DNA from: Ferruginivarius sediminum
GTDB taxonomy: Bacteria; Pseudomonadota; Alphaproteobacteria; Kiloniellales; Rhodovibrionaceae
Length of the DNA stretch: 64,000 nucleotides
Direction: 5' to 3'
Assembly: GCF_003344765.1 (NCBI RefSeq)
Contig: NZ_QPMH01000008.1
Span: 118,431-182,430 of the forward strand
Shown: positions 24,238 to 36,226 of the stretch, one piece after another
Layout of the letters: each line of letters begins with the position of its first letter
Position numbering within the stretch: the first letter of the stretch is position 1
The notes under the pieces: generated by a model
Databases searched by the model: none
Told to the model about the DNA's origin: nothing
The model's input: the letters and a program-made list of their open reading frames with translations, nothing else
Translations under genes and position numbers: made by a program

Positions 24238-26265
24238 TCATAGTACGTAGAACAACGTCAGGAACATCAGTATCAGACCCGAGCACAACCCCGAAACGGC
24301 GGCCGACGCGCTGGCCGAGGCCTGGGCGATGCGCGGCGCGGCCGTAAGACCGCCGTTTTCCAGCCAATCGATCTCCCGAGTGATGCGCTCGTACTCTTTC
24401 TGCGCGATCTCGAAGCCGCTGACGTCCCGCCGGCGAGCCTCCGGATCGTCCACGCCGGCGACCAACTCGACCAGGGACCCCAGCTCGACGGCACGTTCAA
24501 GTGCCTTGCGCGCCCGGTCCTTAAGCTTCTGATTGCGCAGGGAGTCGACGACCGGATTGGCGAACTCCCCCACCCAGCGGGTCAGCGCCGGCAGCTTCGC
24601 CGGCCCGTGGCGGCGCTGAAGCTGCGCCAGCAGATGCAGGATGGCCCGTTGCCGCGTGATCGAATCGCGCGCGTCGGCCAAGCCCTGCAGCAGGCGTTCG
24701 GGCTGCGGATACATCCGCGCCGCGCAGAAGGCGATGATATGGCGGTCCACGGGTTCGCTGGGCGTATCGCCGCTTTCCGCCAGGCGCTCCAGCGCGGGCA
24801 GCAGCGACTCGATGGTATGGACGAACTGCCCACGTACCAGCGGCGACAGGCAGGGCCAGTCGTCATTGAACTCGTAGATGAAGCGCTCGACCCCATAGCC
24901 GGGCTGATTGCGGCCCAGGAAGAAACCCATGCGCTCGAAGGTCTGGATCTCCTGCGGGTCGGGTGTGCCCTCAAGCTGGAACTCGATCCAACGTTGCGGC
25001 AGCTTGGCCAGGATCGCGTGGATCACAAGGTCGCGCACGCCGTTGGACTTGTCGTAGTTCAGCGCCAGCACCTTCGCCAGCGCCCGCGGCCGCGCCGCCA
25101 GATTGCGCATTCGGATTGGCGCCGCCGGGTCGAGGGCGATCAGGAGCCGCGCCAGCCCCCGGTCCTCGCCACCACTCTGGCCAGTCTGGCCGCCTACCAG
25201 GAGCCCGCGTATGCGGTTCGCCTGTATCTCGTTCGGAAGATTGCGTTGCGCCCAGAGGTCCATATCGCCGTGGCGCATCACCTGCAACGCCGCCGGCCAG
25301 CGGTTGGCCATCGCGTGCGCCAGTGCCTGCGGGCTGATGTACTCGACGCCGTCGAAGGTAAAGGGACGCCGCGCCTTCGTTGGCAAGGTCGCCTGCATCG
25401 GGCTGAGCTGGCGGCCGTTCAGCCACATCTCCAGATCATTTAGCTCCCAGCGCTCGGCCTCGATATCGCAAAGCAGGCCCCGAAGCGGCTCCATCAGCTT
25501 CAGGGACACCGACGTGCGGCCAAGCAGGGCGAAATAGCTGCCGTTGGCAATCTTCTCCGCGACGGCATCCTCGTCCGACCAGCCGGCCATGCGGTTGCCG
25601 CCGCGCAGCAGCATGACGATGACGACGCCAAGGGCGTAGAGGTCATCCGCTGGCGTCCCCTCACCACGGCCCTCCGGCGCCGCCTGCCCGGCCTGGATGG
25701 TTTCATAGACGGTGGGCTGGATCAGTCCCGCCGGCACGCCCACCGATTCGCCGAACACAACGCCGGAACTGCCGGTGTAGATGTTTTCCAGGCAGATGCC
25801 CCGATGCGTGACCCCGCGGCTGTCCAGTTCAGTGAGAACCCGCACCGCCGGGGCAATCACGTGCTCGACGATCTTTTCGTCGCGCCACGGCCGGAACGAC
25901 CGCTCGGGATCCGGCACGATCCGTTCGCCGACGGGCGCTTCGAAGGCGACGGCAAAGCGCCGCTCGCCGGTATCGGGCCAATCGACGACGCCCCAATCGA
26001 CCGGCACGACGAACGGCATATTCTCGATACGCGAGAGCGTCGCCAGGATGTTCAGGCGCGGCGGCGCCGATTCGTCGCAGACAAGCGCATACATCGGCGT
26101 GTTGGGAGAGCGCTTGTCGAAAGCCGCGTAAGCCTTGGCGGTCTTGCGGTCGAACTGTGGCATCGGCTGCGTCGTGCGCAGTCGGATGTGCCGGCCGATG
26201 GCCACCTCGCCGGCCGGCCGCTTCCCGGATGCCTCCTGTTGCTGATCGGATGCCTTCGCCGCCAC
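24238..26265 (-). CDS. Membrane-anchored serine/threonine pseudokinase
   Basis: 675 residues. The first 240 follow a protein-kinase fold, but the catalytic residues are gone. The HRD loop reads HRGICLENI (154-162) with Gly for the catalytic Asp, the DFG position reads FGES (171-174), and the strand where the ATP lysine should be reads MYALVCDE. The substrate-lobe motif survives as PADDLYALGV (205-214). A long helical region follows (ALDPAAPIRMRNLAARP; LAKLPQRWIEF), and the C-terminus is one transmembrane helix (GLCSGLILMFLTLFYVL). Start is GTG 26265. Likely a scaffold or regulator; function unknown. Confidence 0.72.
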   Translation of the reverse strand: MAAKASDQQQEASGKRPAGEVAIGRHIRLRTTQPMPQFDRKTAKAYAAFDKRSPNTPMYALVCDESAPPRLNILATLSRIENMPFVVPVDWGVVDWPDTGERRFAVAFEAPVGERIVPDPERSFRPWRDEKIVEHVIAPAVRVLTELDSRGVTHRGICLENIYTGSSGVVFGESVGVPAGLIQPTVYETIQAGQAAPEGRGEGTPADDLYALGVVIVMLLRGGNRMAGWSDEDAVAEKIANGSYFALLGRTSVSLKLMEPLRGLLCDIEAERWELNDLEMWLNGRQLSPMQATLPTKARRPFTFDGVEYISPQALAHAMANRWPAALQVMRHGDMDLWAQRNLPNEIQANRIRGLLVGGQTGQSGGEDRGLARLLIALDPAAPIRMRNLAARPRALAKVLALNYDKSNGVRDLVIHAILAKLPQRWIEFQLEGTPDPQEIQTFERMGFFLGRNQPGYGVERFIYEFNDDWPCLSPLVRGQFVHTIESLLPALERLAESGDTPSEPVDRHIIAFCAARMYPQPERLLQGLADARDSITRQRAILHLLAQLQRRHGPAKLPALTRWVGEFANPVVDSLRNQKLKDRARKALERAVELGSLVELVAGVDDPEARRRDVSGFEIAQKEYERITREIDWLENGGLTAAPRIAQASASASAAVSGLCSGLILMFLTLFYVL

Positions 26266-26345
26266 GTGTCACGCCCCAGCCTGATCGCGCCCCATGCGCC
26301 ATGACCGCTTAGCAAATGGGATCAGAGCAAAGATCGGGTTAACGC

Positions 26346-28022
<1,677 letters not shown>

Positions 28023-28096
28023 AGATTCAACGCCCCGTTGAGCGGGATATTGAACCTACCACTAGGCGCCTAAATATTAGTTAAGATTTCGAGTCG

Positions 28097-29389
<1,293 letters not shown>

Positions 29390-29433
29390 CCAGGTCCTAT
29401 CCGTTCCGTGCAGATCTCGTTAACGGTTTCGCT

Positions 29434-30582
29434 TCAGTCGAGTTCGACCACGCGGCCGTCCTGCCACAGGTGCGCGCAGCCGAGCCGCCGCGCCTCCGCC
29501 GCGCTGTCCGCCGCCGACTCCAGCCCGGCCAGCGTGACCCAGCCGTCGGCGCGCAGCGCGCGGGCCTCGTCGTGCGGCGTGCCTGCCGGCAGATAGACCC
29601 GCTGGCCCGGCGGCGCCGGCGGCATCGCGCGCATCACGGAATCCATGAACAGCGTGAAGCCGGTCGCCGGCTCTTCCGCCCCGTCATCGCCGGTGGTGTA
29701 GCGCCCGCCCCGTCCGATCTCGCCGCGGACGCCGCGGGCATAGATCGTGAACGACACGCCGGTCTGGTACTCGAAGCCGCGGTGCTCCACCGGATCGACC
29801 GTCAGCGTGAGGTCCGGCAGCGCCGCGCGCAGCAGCACCGTCACCCGCGCCAGCCGACCGGCCCCCGCCGCGACATCCGCCGGCAGCGCAAGCCTCTCCA
29901 GTCTCGCCAGCGCCTCGTCCGCCGGGCCGGCCGCCTGCAGCAGGCCCAGGAACAGCTTGGCGTGCGCCCCGGCCAGCGTTTCGACGGCCGCGGCATCCTT
30001 GCGGTCCAACGCCTGGCGCAGCTCCGCCGTCAACTCGGGATCGAGCCCGAGCTCAGCAGCCAGCGCGCCCACCAGCGGCGGCAGGTTCAAGTCCACCGAC
30101 AGCCGCTGCAGGCCCACGCTTTGCAGTGCTTCCACCGCCATCGACACGGCCTCGGCGTCGGCCGCCTCCGCGTCGGTGCCGATCAGCTCGGCGCCGACCT
30201 GGGCGAACTGCCGCTCCGCGCGAAGCTGGCTGCCCTTCACCCGCAACACCTGGCCCGCGTAGCACAGCCGCAGCGGGCGCGGCACCTTGGCGAGGCGATA
30301 GCCGGCAATGCGGGCCACCTGCGTCGTCATGTCGGCGCGCAGGGCCAACATGCGCTGGCTCACCGGGTCCATCAGACGGAAGGTCTGCTGGCTTAGCGCC
30401 GCGCCCGCGCCGGACAGCAGCGCCTCCTCGAATTCCAGGAGGGGCGGCTTCACCCGCTCATAGCCGCGCGCCGAGAACACGGCAATCAGGCGCTCGACCG
30501 TATCCGCCTCGTAGGCGGCATCCGGCGGCAGCACATCGCGCAGCCCGGCAGGCAGCAAGGCCTTTTCCGAAGTTCGGCTCAT
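29434..30582 (-). CDS. hisZ: ATP phosphoribosyltransferase regulatory subunit HisZ
   Basis: 382 residues, a histidyl-tRNA-synthetase-like protein without an anticodon domain. It has LPAGLRDVLPPDA at the start, motif 2 region MDPVSQRMLALRADMTTQVARIAG and the late block GFEYQTGVSFTIYARG. HisZ activates short-form HisG at the first step of histidine synthesis. hisG is not in the window. ATG 30582 taken; an in-frame upstream start would add 15 residues without similarity. Confidence 0.92.
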   Translation of the reverse strand: MSRTSEKALLPAGLRDVLPPDAAYEADTVERLIAVFSARGYERVKPPLLEFEEALLSGAGAALSQQTFRLMDPVSQRMLALRADMTTQVARIAGYRLAKVPRPLRLCYAGQVLRVKGSQLRAERQFAQVGAELIGTDAEAADAEAVSMAVEALQSVGLQRLSVDLNLPPLVGALAAELGLDPELTAELRQALDRKDAAAVETLAGAHAKLFLGLLQAAGPADEALARLERLALPADVAAGAGRLARVTVLLRAALPDLTLTVDPVEHRGFEYQTGVSFTIYARGVRGEIGRGGRYTTGDDGAEEPATGFTLFMDSVMRAMPPAPPGQRVYLPAGTPHDEARALRADGWVTLAGLESAADSAAEARRLGCAHLWQDGRVVELD

Positions 30583-30802
30583 CTCTGGACTGGACCTGAC
30601 CTTCGTCGATTCCCGTCGGTATGGCACACAGGACGCACCCGCCGTGCGCAGAGCACCGCCGGGGCCCGCATGGTCCTAGCGCGTCCGCCCCCTGCCGCGC
30701 AAACGGAAATACCGGGAAGGGCCCGCTCGACACGTCGCGAAATGCCGCACAAAGCCAATGGGTCTTGCGTGGCGTGCATGTGGCGCATAAGGCTCCACCG
30801 CC

Positions 30803-31321
30803 ATGATCCGTCCAGTGCACGCAGCCTCCCTCGCCGCCCGCGCGCGCCGCGTCGACAGGCTCGTCGGCCCCGGCCTCGCGATGACGCTCGCCATGTTGGT
30901 GGCGGGCTGGACGCTGCCCTTGATGACGGTCAGCACATTCGTCTGGCTGGACGACAGCGTCTCGTTGCTCGACACCGTCGTGGCGCTCTGGCGCGAGGGA
31001 GAGTGGCTGCTGTTCGCGGTCGTCGCGCTGTTCGCCGTCGCCTTCCCGCTGGCGAAGCTGCTGGCCGGTCTGTGGCTCTGGTACCGCGTCGATGCCCGCG
31101 CACCGGCCCTGCCCCGCGCCCTCGGCGTCCTTGACCTGCTGGGCCGCTGGGCGATGCTGGACGTCTTCGTCGTGGCCCTGCTGGTCGTGGCACTCAAGGC
31201 TTCGCTGATCAGCGAGGTCACGCTCCACGCCGGCCTCTACGTCTTCACCGCCGCCGTCCTGCTCTCCATCGCCCTCACCCAGCGGTTGAGGGCGATGGCC
31301 CGGAAAGCGGCGGAGGGTTAG
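30803..31321 (+). CDS. Paraquat-inducible protein A-like membrane protein
   Basis: 172 residues with four membrane segments. The PqiA domain is marked by LAMLVAGWTLPLMTV, FAVAFPLAKLLAGLWLWY and the family signature LGRWAMLDVFVVALLVVALK (about 113-132). PqiA proteins work with MCE-domain proteins in lipid transport between membranes, but no pqiB or MCE gene is nearby. It is a single-domain, short member. ATG 30803. Divergent from hisZ. Confidence 0.85.
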   Translation: MIRPVHAASLAARARRVDRLVGPGLAMTLAMLVAGWTLPLMTVSTFVWLDDSVSLLDTVVALWREGEWLLFAVVALFAVAFPLAKLLAGLWLWYRVDARAPALPRALGVLDLLGRWAMLDVFVVALLVVALKASLISEVTLHAGLYVFTAAVLLSIALTQRLRAMARKAAEG

Positions 31322-31393
31322 GGCCCGGTCGTTTCTAGAAAAATCTGTTTGAAGGCACTAAGTTCGCTCGCGACTCGAAATGGGGGCGAATTC

Positions 31394-31795
31394 GTGACGT
31401 TGCAGCAACATCCATTACCGGGAACGATCATCCGCGTGGACCTCAACGAGGGTTTTCGGACGCCTGAAATGCGTAAGCGGCGGCCAGCAATCGTGCTCTC
31501 CGCACCGATTCCAGGCAGAGACCTGCTTTGCACGATAGTACCGCTCAGCACGAAAAGGCCCAGACTGGTCCTACCGCATCATTTGCGGATTACACTCGAT
31601 CCGCCTCTGCCTTCTCCATGCGGAAACCCAACCATGTGGGTGAAAGGTGACATCGTGTTGACCGTCGCCTTCCACCGTCTTCGATTCCTCTTCAAGAAGT
31701 GGGATGAGGGGCAACGCGTTGATGATGTGCGCGTGCTCGACGACGGAACGATGGAACGCGTGAAGGCTAGCGTAAGGGCGGGCATCGGCGTCTAG
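31394..31795 (+). CDS. PemK/MazF-like toxin (orphan)
   Basis: 133 residues. The N-terminal PemK/MazF barrel is recognisable: PLPGTIIRVDLNEG (about 7-20), RRPAIVLSAPIPGR and LCTIVPLSTKRP. MazF-type proteins cleave mRNA. GTG 31394 chosen because GGGGGCG precedes it; a TTG at 31349 is the upstream alternative. Only 72 bases separate it from the preceding gene, too few for an antitoxin, and none follows. Its base composition is less GC-rich than its neighbours. It may be an orphan family member not acting as a toxin. Confidence 0.75.
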   Translation: MTLQQHPLPGTIIRVDLNEGFRTPEMRKRRPAIVLSAPIPGRDLLCTIVPLSTKRPRLVLPHHLRITLDPPLPSPCGNPTMWVKGDIVLTVAFHRLRFLFKKWDEGQRVDDVRVLDDGTMERVKASVRAGIGV

Positions 31796-31919
31796 CGTTG
31801 ACTACAGGATCGCTTATGTCCTAAATATAGGACAGTCGTCGGTCGCACCGGCAGTTAAGTCCAGCTTAGGCTGGCCGTCGAGGAATGGTGATCGCAAACC
31901 GGCCTCGGTGTCAGCAAGA
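31796..31919 (+). ncRNA. Possible structured RNA / leader between pemK-like gene and terminator
   Basis: A gene-free stretch holds two hairpins: a 7-bp stem around an AATA loop (31817-31823 with 31828-31834) and CCAGC/GCTGG at 31861-31874. It ends in the strong terminator at 31920. This could be the 3' UTR of the pemK-like gene or a small RNA. No known RNA family recognised. Confidence 0.3.
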
Positions 31920-31943
31920 CCCCGCCGCCCGTGGCGGGGTTTT
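31920..31943 (+). terminator. Rho-independent terminator
   Basis: A 7-bp stem CCCCGCC (31920-31926) with GGCGGGG (31933-31939), a 6-base loop and a TTTT tail. It ends transcription from the pemK-like gene or the region after it, just before the convergent thiI stop. Confidence 0.88.
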
Positions 31944-31948
31944 GTGCA

Positions 31949-33418
31949 TTATACGGCCCTCCTCACCGCTTCCGTTTCCTTTCCCTCCACGCAGGCCTGC
32001 ACGCGGCTGAGGCCGCCCTCAAAGGCGTAGGCTTCGTAGCCGGCCTGCTGCATCAGCTCGGCCAGCACCGGAGTCTGTGTGCCAAAGGTGCAGTAGAGGA
32101 CGTAGGTCTTCTCGCGCGGCAAACGGCGATAGTCGCGGGCCAGGCGGTCGGCTTCCCAGTGCTCGGCGCCCGGCGCGTGCCAGGCACGGTACATGTGCCG
32201 GGGCTGGCAGTCGATCACCACGGCGTCCTCGGAAATATCCCGCACGAAGAGATAGGGCTGGCGCAACTCGTCCGGCGTCACCTTGCGGAGGTCGAGGACC
32301 TTCCGCCCCTCGACGCCGTGCGCCAGCAGGGCGGGATCCAGCGCCGCCTCCGCCCGCTCCAGCGTGCCGGGGCGGGAGCGCACCGCCGGGCGGCCGCCGG
32401 CCAGGGCACAGGTCTCACGCACGCGCTCTGACAAGGGCGCGGTGCCGATGGCCCGGGCGGCGTCCAGGATCTCCTGCTTGTCGAAGCCCAGCAGCGGGCG
32501 CAGGACCGGCCGGTCGGCCACGGGCTCTATCGCCTGAAGGTTGCCCAATGTCTGGGACGAGACCTGTCCGATCGCCTCTCCCGTCACCAATGCCTCGGCC
32601 TTCGTTTCCGCCGCCACGCGGCAGCCGGCGCGGTACATCTGCCGCTTCAGGGCGACCTGCCAGAGGCCGGGGCGGATATGGGCTCGGATATCCTCCATCA
32701 CCGGGCGGAAATCCAGGACATGGAACCGGCTTTGCTGGCCATGGCCCCAGGCCTCGTAAAGGAACTTGGCGACCTGCAGGACCATCCGTTCCTGCGCGGC
32801 GCCGCCCAGGTTGCACAGCAACAAGTCCAGTTCCACGCCGCGGCGCATGGTCCGCCAGGCCGCAACCGCCGAATCGTAGCCGCCCGAAAGCAGGGCCAGC
32901 GCCCGGCCCTGCATGCCGGCCGGCAGACCGCCGGCGCCCTGGCGGCGCTCTTCAGTGATCACGGCGCGGCCGCCCAGCACCTCGACGCGCACGGTCACCT
33001 CCGGGTTATCAAGGTCGACCGTGGCGCCTTCGTTGAGCGCCGCGCCCAGCGTCCGTTCCACTTCGACGGACGAGAACGAATGCCCGCCCTGCCGTCCGCA
33101 GCGTACGGCGTACGTACGCCCCCGGACAGTACCGTGGCACGCCTCCTTGCCGATGCGTACGATCTCGTCCATCTCCGCCGGCGCGACGGCGCGGACCGGC
33201 GAGAACGTCGAGACGCCGAAGACGTACGGCAGGATACCAAGCGCTTCATCGACGCGCGGCGTCGCGACGAAGATGCGGCCGAAGCTGAGGCGCAACTCGT
33301 GCTCGATGCCCCCGCGCGTAAGGGCATCGGCGATGCTGTCGCGCAGCTTCTCTCGCCAGAACTGCCTTGTGCGGCCGGATTTGATCGCCTCTTCCGCTCC
33401 CGGCCGGACGACGATCAT
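31949..33418 (-). CDS. thiI: tRNA 4-thiouridine synthase / sulfurtransferase ThiI with rhodanese domain
   Basis: 489 residues. An N-terminal ferredoxin-like and THUMP region (about 40-165) is followed by a PP-loop ATPase (LLSGGYDSAVAAW, about 187-199) and a C-terminal rhodanese domain (about 390-480) with its cysteine in VLYCTFGTQTP. A cysteine in VRETCALAGG matches the disulfide partner seen in E. coli ThiI. It thiolates U8 of tRNA; the rhodanese domain also serves thiazole synthesis. ATG 33418, preceded by GGTGG, is preferred to TTG 33448. Confidence 0.93.
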   Translation of the reverse strand: MIVVRPGAEEAIKSGRTRQFWREKLRDSIADALTRGGIEHELRLSFGRIFVATPRVDEALGILPYVFGVSTFSPVRAVAPAEMDEIVRIGKEACHGTVRGRTYAVRCGRQGGHSFSSVEVERTLGAALNEGATVDLDNPEVTVRVEVLGGRAVITEERRQGAGGLPAGMQGRALALLSGGYDSAVAAWRTMRRGVELDLLLCNLGGAAQERMVLQVAKFLYEAWGHGQQSRFHVLDFRPVMEDIRAHIRPGLWQVALKRQMYRAGCRVAAETKAEALVTGEAIGQVSSQTLGNLQAIEPVADRPVLRPLLGFDKQEILDAARAIGTAPLSERVRETCALAGGRPAVRSRPGTLERAEAALDPALLAHGVEGRKVLDLRKVTPDELRQPYLFVRDISEDAVVIDCQPRHMYRAWHAPGAEHWEADRLARDYRRLPREKTYVLYCTFGTQTPVLAELMQQAGYEAYAFEGGLSRVQACVEGKETEAVRRAV

Positions 33419-33642
33419 GTCGTCCACCAAGCGTGCCTTGCCCGCCAATGCGCCCGTCTGCCTAAGCGGCAGTCCCTTCTTGCTTCTTTGAATTCAGGAT
33501 GGTTCCCGACCCATCACACGGCTGGCAACCTGGGGACAAGGCAGCCGAAGTTCAACGCACCTGATTGGAGCGGAACCTTGATCTTCATTCCACCAGCGCG
33601 CAAATCTGTCGGGTAGAAGGTTCCAACCAGCCAGCCACAGGC

Positions 33643-34605
33643 ATGCCGCACAGTCACGCCGACAGCCGCCACGCGGATCACGACCATCATCATCACGCCC
33701 CGCCACGCGACAGCGACGGGCAGCGGCGGGTGTTCCTGGCGATGCTGCTGACCGGCGCGTTCATGGTGGCCGAGGTCGTCGGCGGCCTGATCTCCGGCTC
33801 GCTGGCGCTGCTGGCGGATGCCGGGCACATGCTGACCGACACGGCCTCGCTGTTCCTGGCGTGGCTGGCTTTCCGGATCAGCCGGCGCCCGGCGGACCCG
33901 AAGCGCTCCTACGGCTACCACCGCTTCCAGGTGCTCGCCGCTTTCGTCAACGGGGGAACACTGCTCGTTATCGTCGCCTTCATCGTGTTCGAGGCTGTCC
34001 GCCGCCTGCTCGAACCCGTGCCGGTGATGGGCGGCACGATGTTGGCCGTCGCTGCGCTGGGGCTTGTGGTGAATCTGGTCGCCTTCCGGTTGTTGCACGG
34101 CGGCGACCGCGAGAACCTGAACCTGCGCGGCGCGGCTCTCCACGTCATGGGCGATCTGCTGGGCTCTGTCGGCGCCATCGTTGCGGCCGGTGTCATCATG
34201 GCGACGGGGTGGACGCCCATCGACCCGATCCTGTCGCTCGTGGTGGCCGGACTGATCCTGCGCAGCGCCTGGCATCTGGTGCGCCAGTCCGGCCACATCC
34301 TGCTGGAGGGGACGCCGGGCCATATCGACATCCTGCGGCTAAAGCAGCACCTTCGCGCCGAAGTGCCCGAGGTCGAGGACGTGCATCATGTCCACGCCTG
34401 GTCGCTGACCAACGAACGGCCGATGGTGACGCTGCACGCCCGCGTGCCGGAGGACGCCGACCAGCAGGCCGTCCTGCAACGGATCAAGACCGTGCTGTGC
34501 AAGCGCTTCGCCGTCGATCACGCGACGATCCAGATCGAGGCCGGGCCCTGCGCCGATACTGCCGCGAGCGAGGAAGAGACGGACGTGAAGCGCGCCTCGG
34601 GATAG
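33643..34605 (+). CDS. Cation diffusion facilitator family transporter (zinc-type)
   Basis: 320 residues. A histidine-rich N-terminus (MPHSHADSRHADHDHHHH) precedes six membrane segments. Metal-site motifs are ADAGHMLTD in TM2 and RGAALHVMGDLLGS in TM5, both HxxxD. The C-terminal domain is ferredoxin-like (VHHVHAWSLTNERPMVTLHARV). HxxxD/HxxxD pairs are typical of Zn/Cd exporters such as ZitB/CzcD. ATG 33643. Divergent from thiI with about 220 bp between. Confidence 0.92.
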   Translation: MPHSHADSRHADHDHHHHAPPRDSDGQRRVFLAMLLTGAFMVAEVVGGLISGSLALLADAGHMLTDTASLFLAWLAFRISRRPADPKRSYGYHRFQVLAAFVNGGTLLVIVAFIVFEAVRRLLEPVPVMGGTMLAVAALGLVVNLVAFRLLHGGDRENLNLRGAALHVMGDLLGSVGAIVAAGVIMATGWTPIDPILSLVVAGLILRSAWHLVRQSGHILLEGTPGHIDILRLKQHLRAEVPEVEDVHHVHAWSLTNERPMVTLHARVPEDADQQAVLQRIKTVLCKRFAVDHATIQIEAGPCADTAASEEETDVKRASG

Positions 34606-34898
34606 CCCGGCAACTTGGCTGAGCCATTGGCTTCATATTTACAGTCGAAATTATTGCCCTTCGACCGCCACTGCTTTCGAAACAATTTAACTCATGTTAT
34701 ACATAGTGAATGCTTCTTTGCAGAGGCCCCATGCCAGCAACCTCCAGTCGTAACGCAAGACATTTCTTATTTGTAATTCGACAATTTTGCTGTTGGCACT
34801 CTTTAAACCCATCCGCTATTGATCGCTCGACGCTTCATCCCGTCCCTGACGTGTGTCGTTGGCAAAAACATTTGAGCGGAAAAACCTCAAACAAAGGT

Positions 34899-35363
34899 AT
34901 GATAAGGAATATCGACGAAGAACTGCTGCCGGATCTGCACGCTCGTGAGTTGTGGAATTGGTGGAAGGAGGGTGAGCGTCACGGGATACCCCGGAAGCGA
35001 AGCGATTTCGACCCAACGGATTTTCCCCGCGTCCTCCCAGGCATCACGCTGTTCGAGGTCGAGCGCAAGCCCTGGCGCTTCCGGATCCGACTCGTCGGGA
35101 CCCGTATCGCGGAGGAAACGGGCCACGACACCACCGGGTACTACCTGGACGAACTGCCGAACACCGAAAAGGTTGCCGCGCGTGCACGGTGGGCGGCGGA
35201 GACCCGGCAACCGTACTTCCTGCCCATGACGCCGGTTACCTGGACCCCGAACAACTTCAAGCTGTACGCCACCCTCGCCCTACCGCTAGTGGACGATAGC
35301 GGCGAGACGAACATGATCCTCTACTACATGTCCTTCGCGAATGCGTCGGACGCGGGCAAATAG
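34899..35363 (+). CDS. PAS-like (PAS_5) domain protein
   Basis: 154 residues beginning MIRNIDEELLPDLHARELWNWW. The PAS_5-type fold follows (FPRVLPGITLFEVERKPWRFRIRLVGTRIAEETG, then LPLVDDSGETNMILYYMSF). Proteins of this kind are stand-alone PAS modules common in alphaproteobacteria; ligand and partner are unknown. ATG 34899 is set by similarity at the start, although AAAGG is only one base away. The 290 bases upstream are unusually AT-rich for this genome and probably hold the promoter. Confidence 0.75.
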   Translation: MIRNIDEELLPDLHARELWNWWKEGERHGIPRKRSDFDPTDFPRVLPGITLFEVERKPWRFRIRLVGTRIAEETGHDTTGYYLDELPNTEKVAARARWAAETRQPYFLPMTPVTWTPNNFKLYATLALPLVDDSGETNMILYYMSFANASDAGK

Positions 35364-35401
35364 CGCCCGGCCGAACGCATCCGCTGCCGACAACGCACCT
35401 T

Positions 35402-36226
35402 TTACGACTTCCCGTCGAAGGGCTGTACCGTCCAGGCGTGATTGACCGGCCCCTGCCCCTTGCCAAACCCCGGCGCGGTTTCAAGCGCGCGGCGCAGATA
35501 GGCGCGGGCGCGCCTGACCGCCCCGGCCATATCGTAGCCCTGGGCCAAGCCGGTGGCGATGGCGGAGGCCAGCGTGCAGCCCGTGCCGTGCGTCTGGTCC
35601 GTCCGGACGCGCGGGCCGCTGAATTCCTCCAAGCCGTCGGCGCTGGCCAGTACATCGTGGATCTCCGGCCCCGGCAGATGGCCGCCCTTCACCAGCGCAG
35701 CAGGCACGCCGATGGTCAGCAGCGCCTGCGCGGCGTGGCGTTGCGCCTCCAGATCGGCGATCTCCGTGCCGATCAGCCTGTCGGCCTCGGGCACGTTCGG
35801 GGTGATCAGGCTGGCGCGCGGGGCCAGATCGCGGACCAGCGCCCGCACGGCCTCCGGTTCCAGCAGCGACGCGCCGCTTTGCGCCACCATGACCGGATCG
35901 ACCACGACGGGAATGCCAGGCGCCTCGTCCAGCACCTCGGCCACCGCCTCGATGACCTCGGCGTTGTGCAGCATCCCGGTCTTGATGACATCGGCGCCGA
36001 TATCGTCCAGCACCACGCGCATCTGCTGCTGGATGAAGGCGGGATTGACGCCCATAACGCCATGGACGCCCTGGGTGTTCTGCGCCGTCAGCGCGGTGAT
36101 CGCCGTCATGGCGTAGCCGCCGAGACACGTCACCGTCTTGATGTCGGCCTGTATCCCCGCGCCGCCCCCGGAATCGGAGCCGGCGACGATCAGCACGCGC
36201 CCGCGCTTGCCGCCGCCTGCGCTCAT
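35402..36226 (-). CDS. thiD: Hydroxymethylpyrimidine/phosphomethylpyrimidine kinase
   Basis: 274 residues. Ribokinase-like: [19 protein letters not shown] (about 13-31) binds the pyrimidine, [12 protein letters not shown] follows, and the anion-hole/catalytic motif is [16 protein letters not shown] (about 214-229). It phosphorylates HMP twice for thiamin synthesis. Its ATG overlaps the glmM stop by four bases, so the genes are co-translated, an arrangement not related by pathway. Confidence 0.95.
   Translation of the reverse strand: MSAGGGKRGRVLIVAGSDSGGGAGIQADIKTVTCLGGYAMTAITALTAQNTQGVHGVMGVNPAFIQQQMRVVLDDIGADVIKTGMLHNAEVIEAVAEVLDEAPGIPVVVDPVMVAQSGASLLEPEAVRALVRDLAPRASLITPNVPEADRLIGTEIADLEAQRHAAQALLTIGVPAALVKGGHLPGPEIHDVLASADGLEEFSGPRVRTDQTHGTGCTLASAIATGLAQGYDMAGAVRRARAYLRRALETAPGFGKGQGPVNHAWTVQPFDGKS

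Noticed and set aside
31322..31393. Antitoxin for the PemK/MazF-like protein
   Set aside because: The gap is 72 bases with no start-to-stop frame of useful length.
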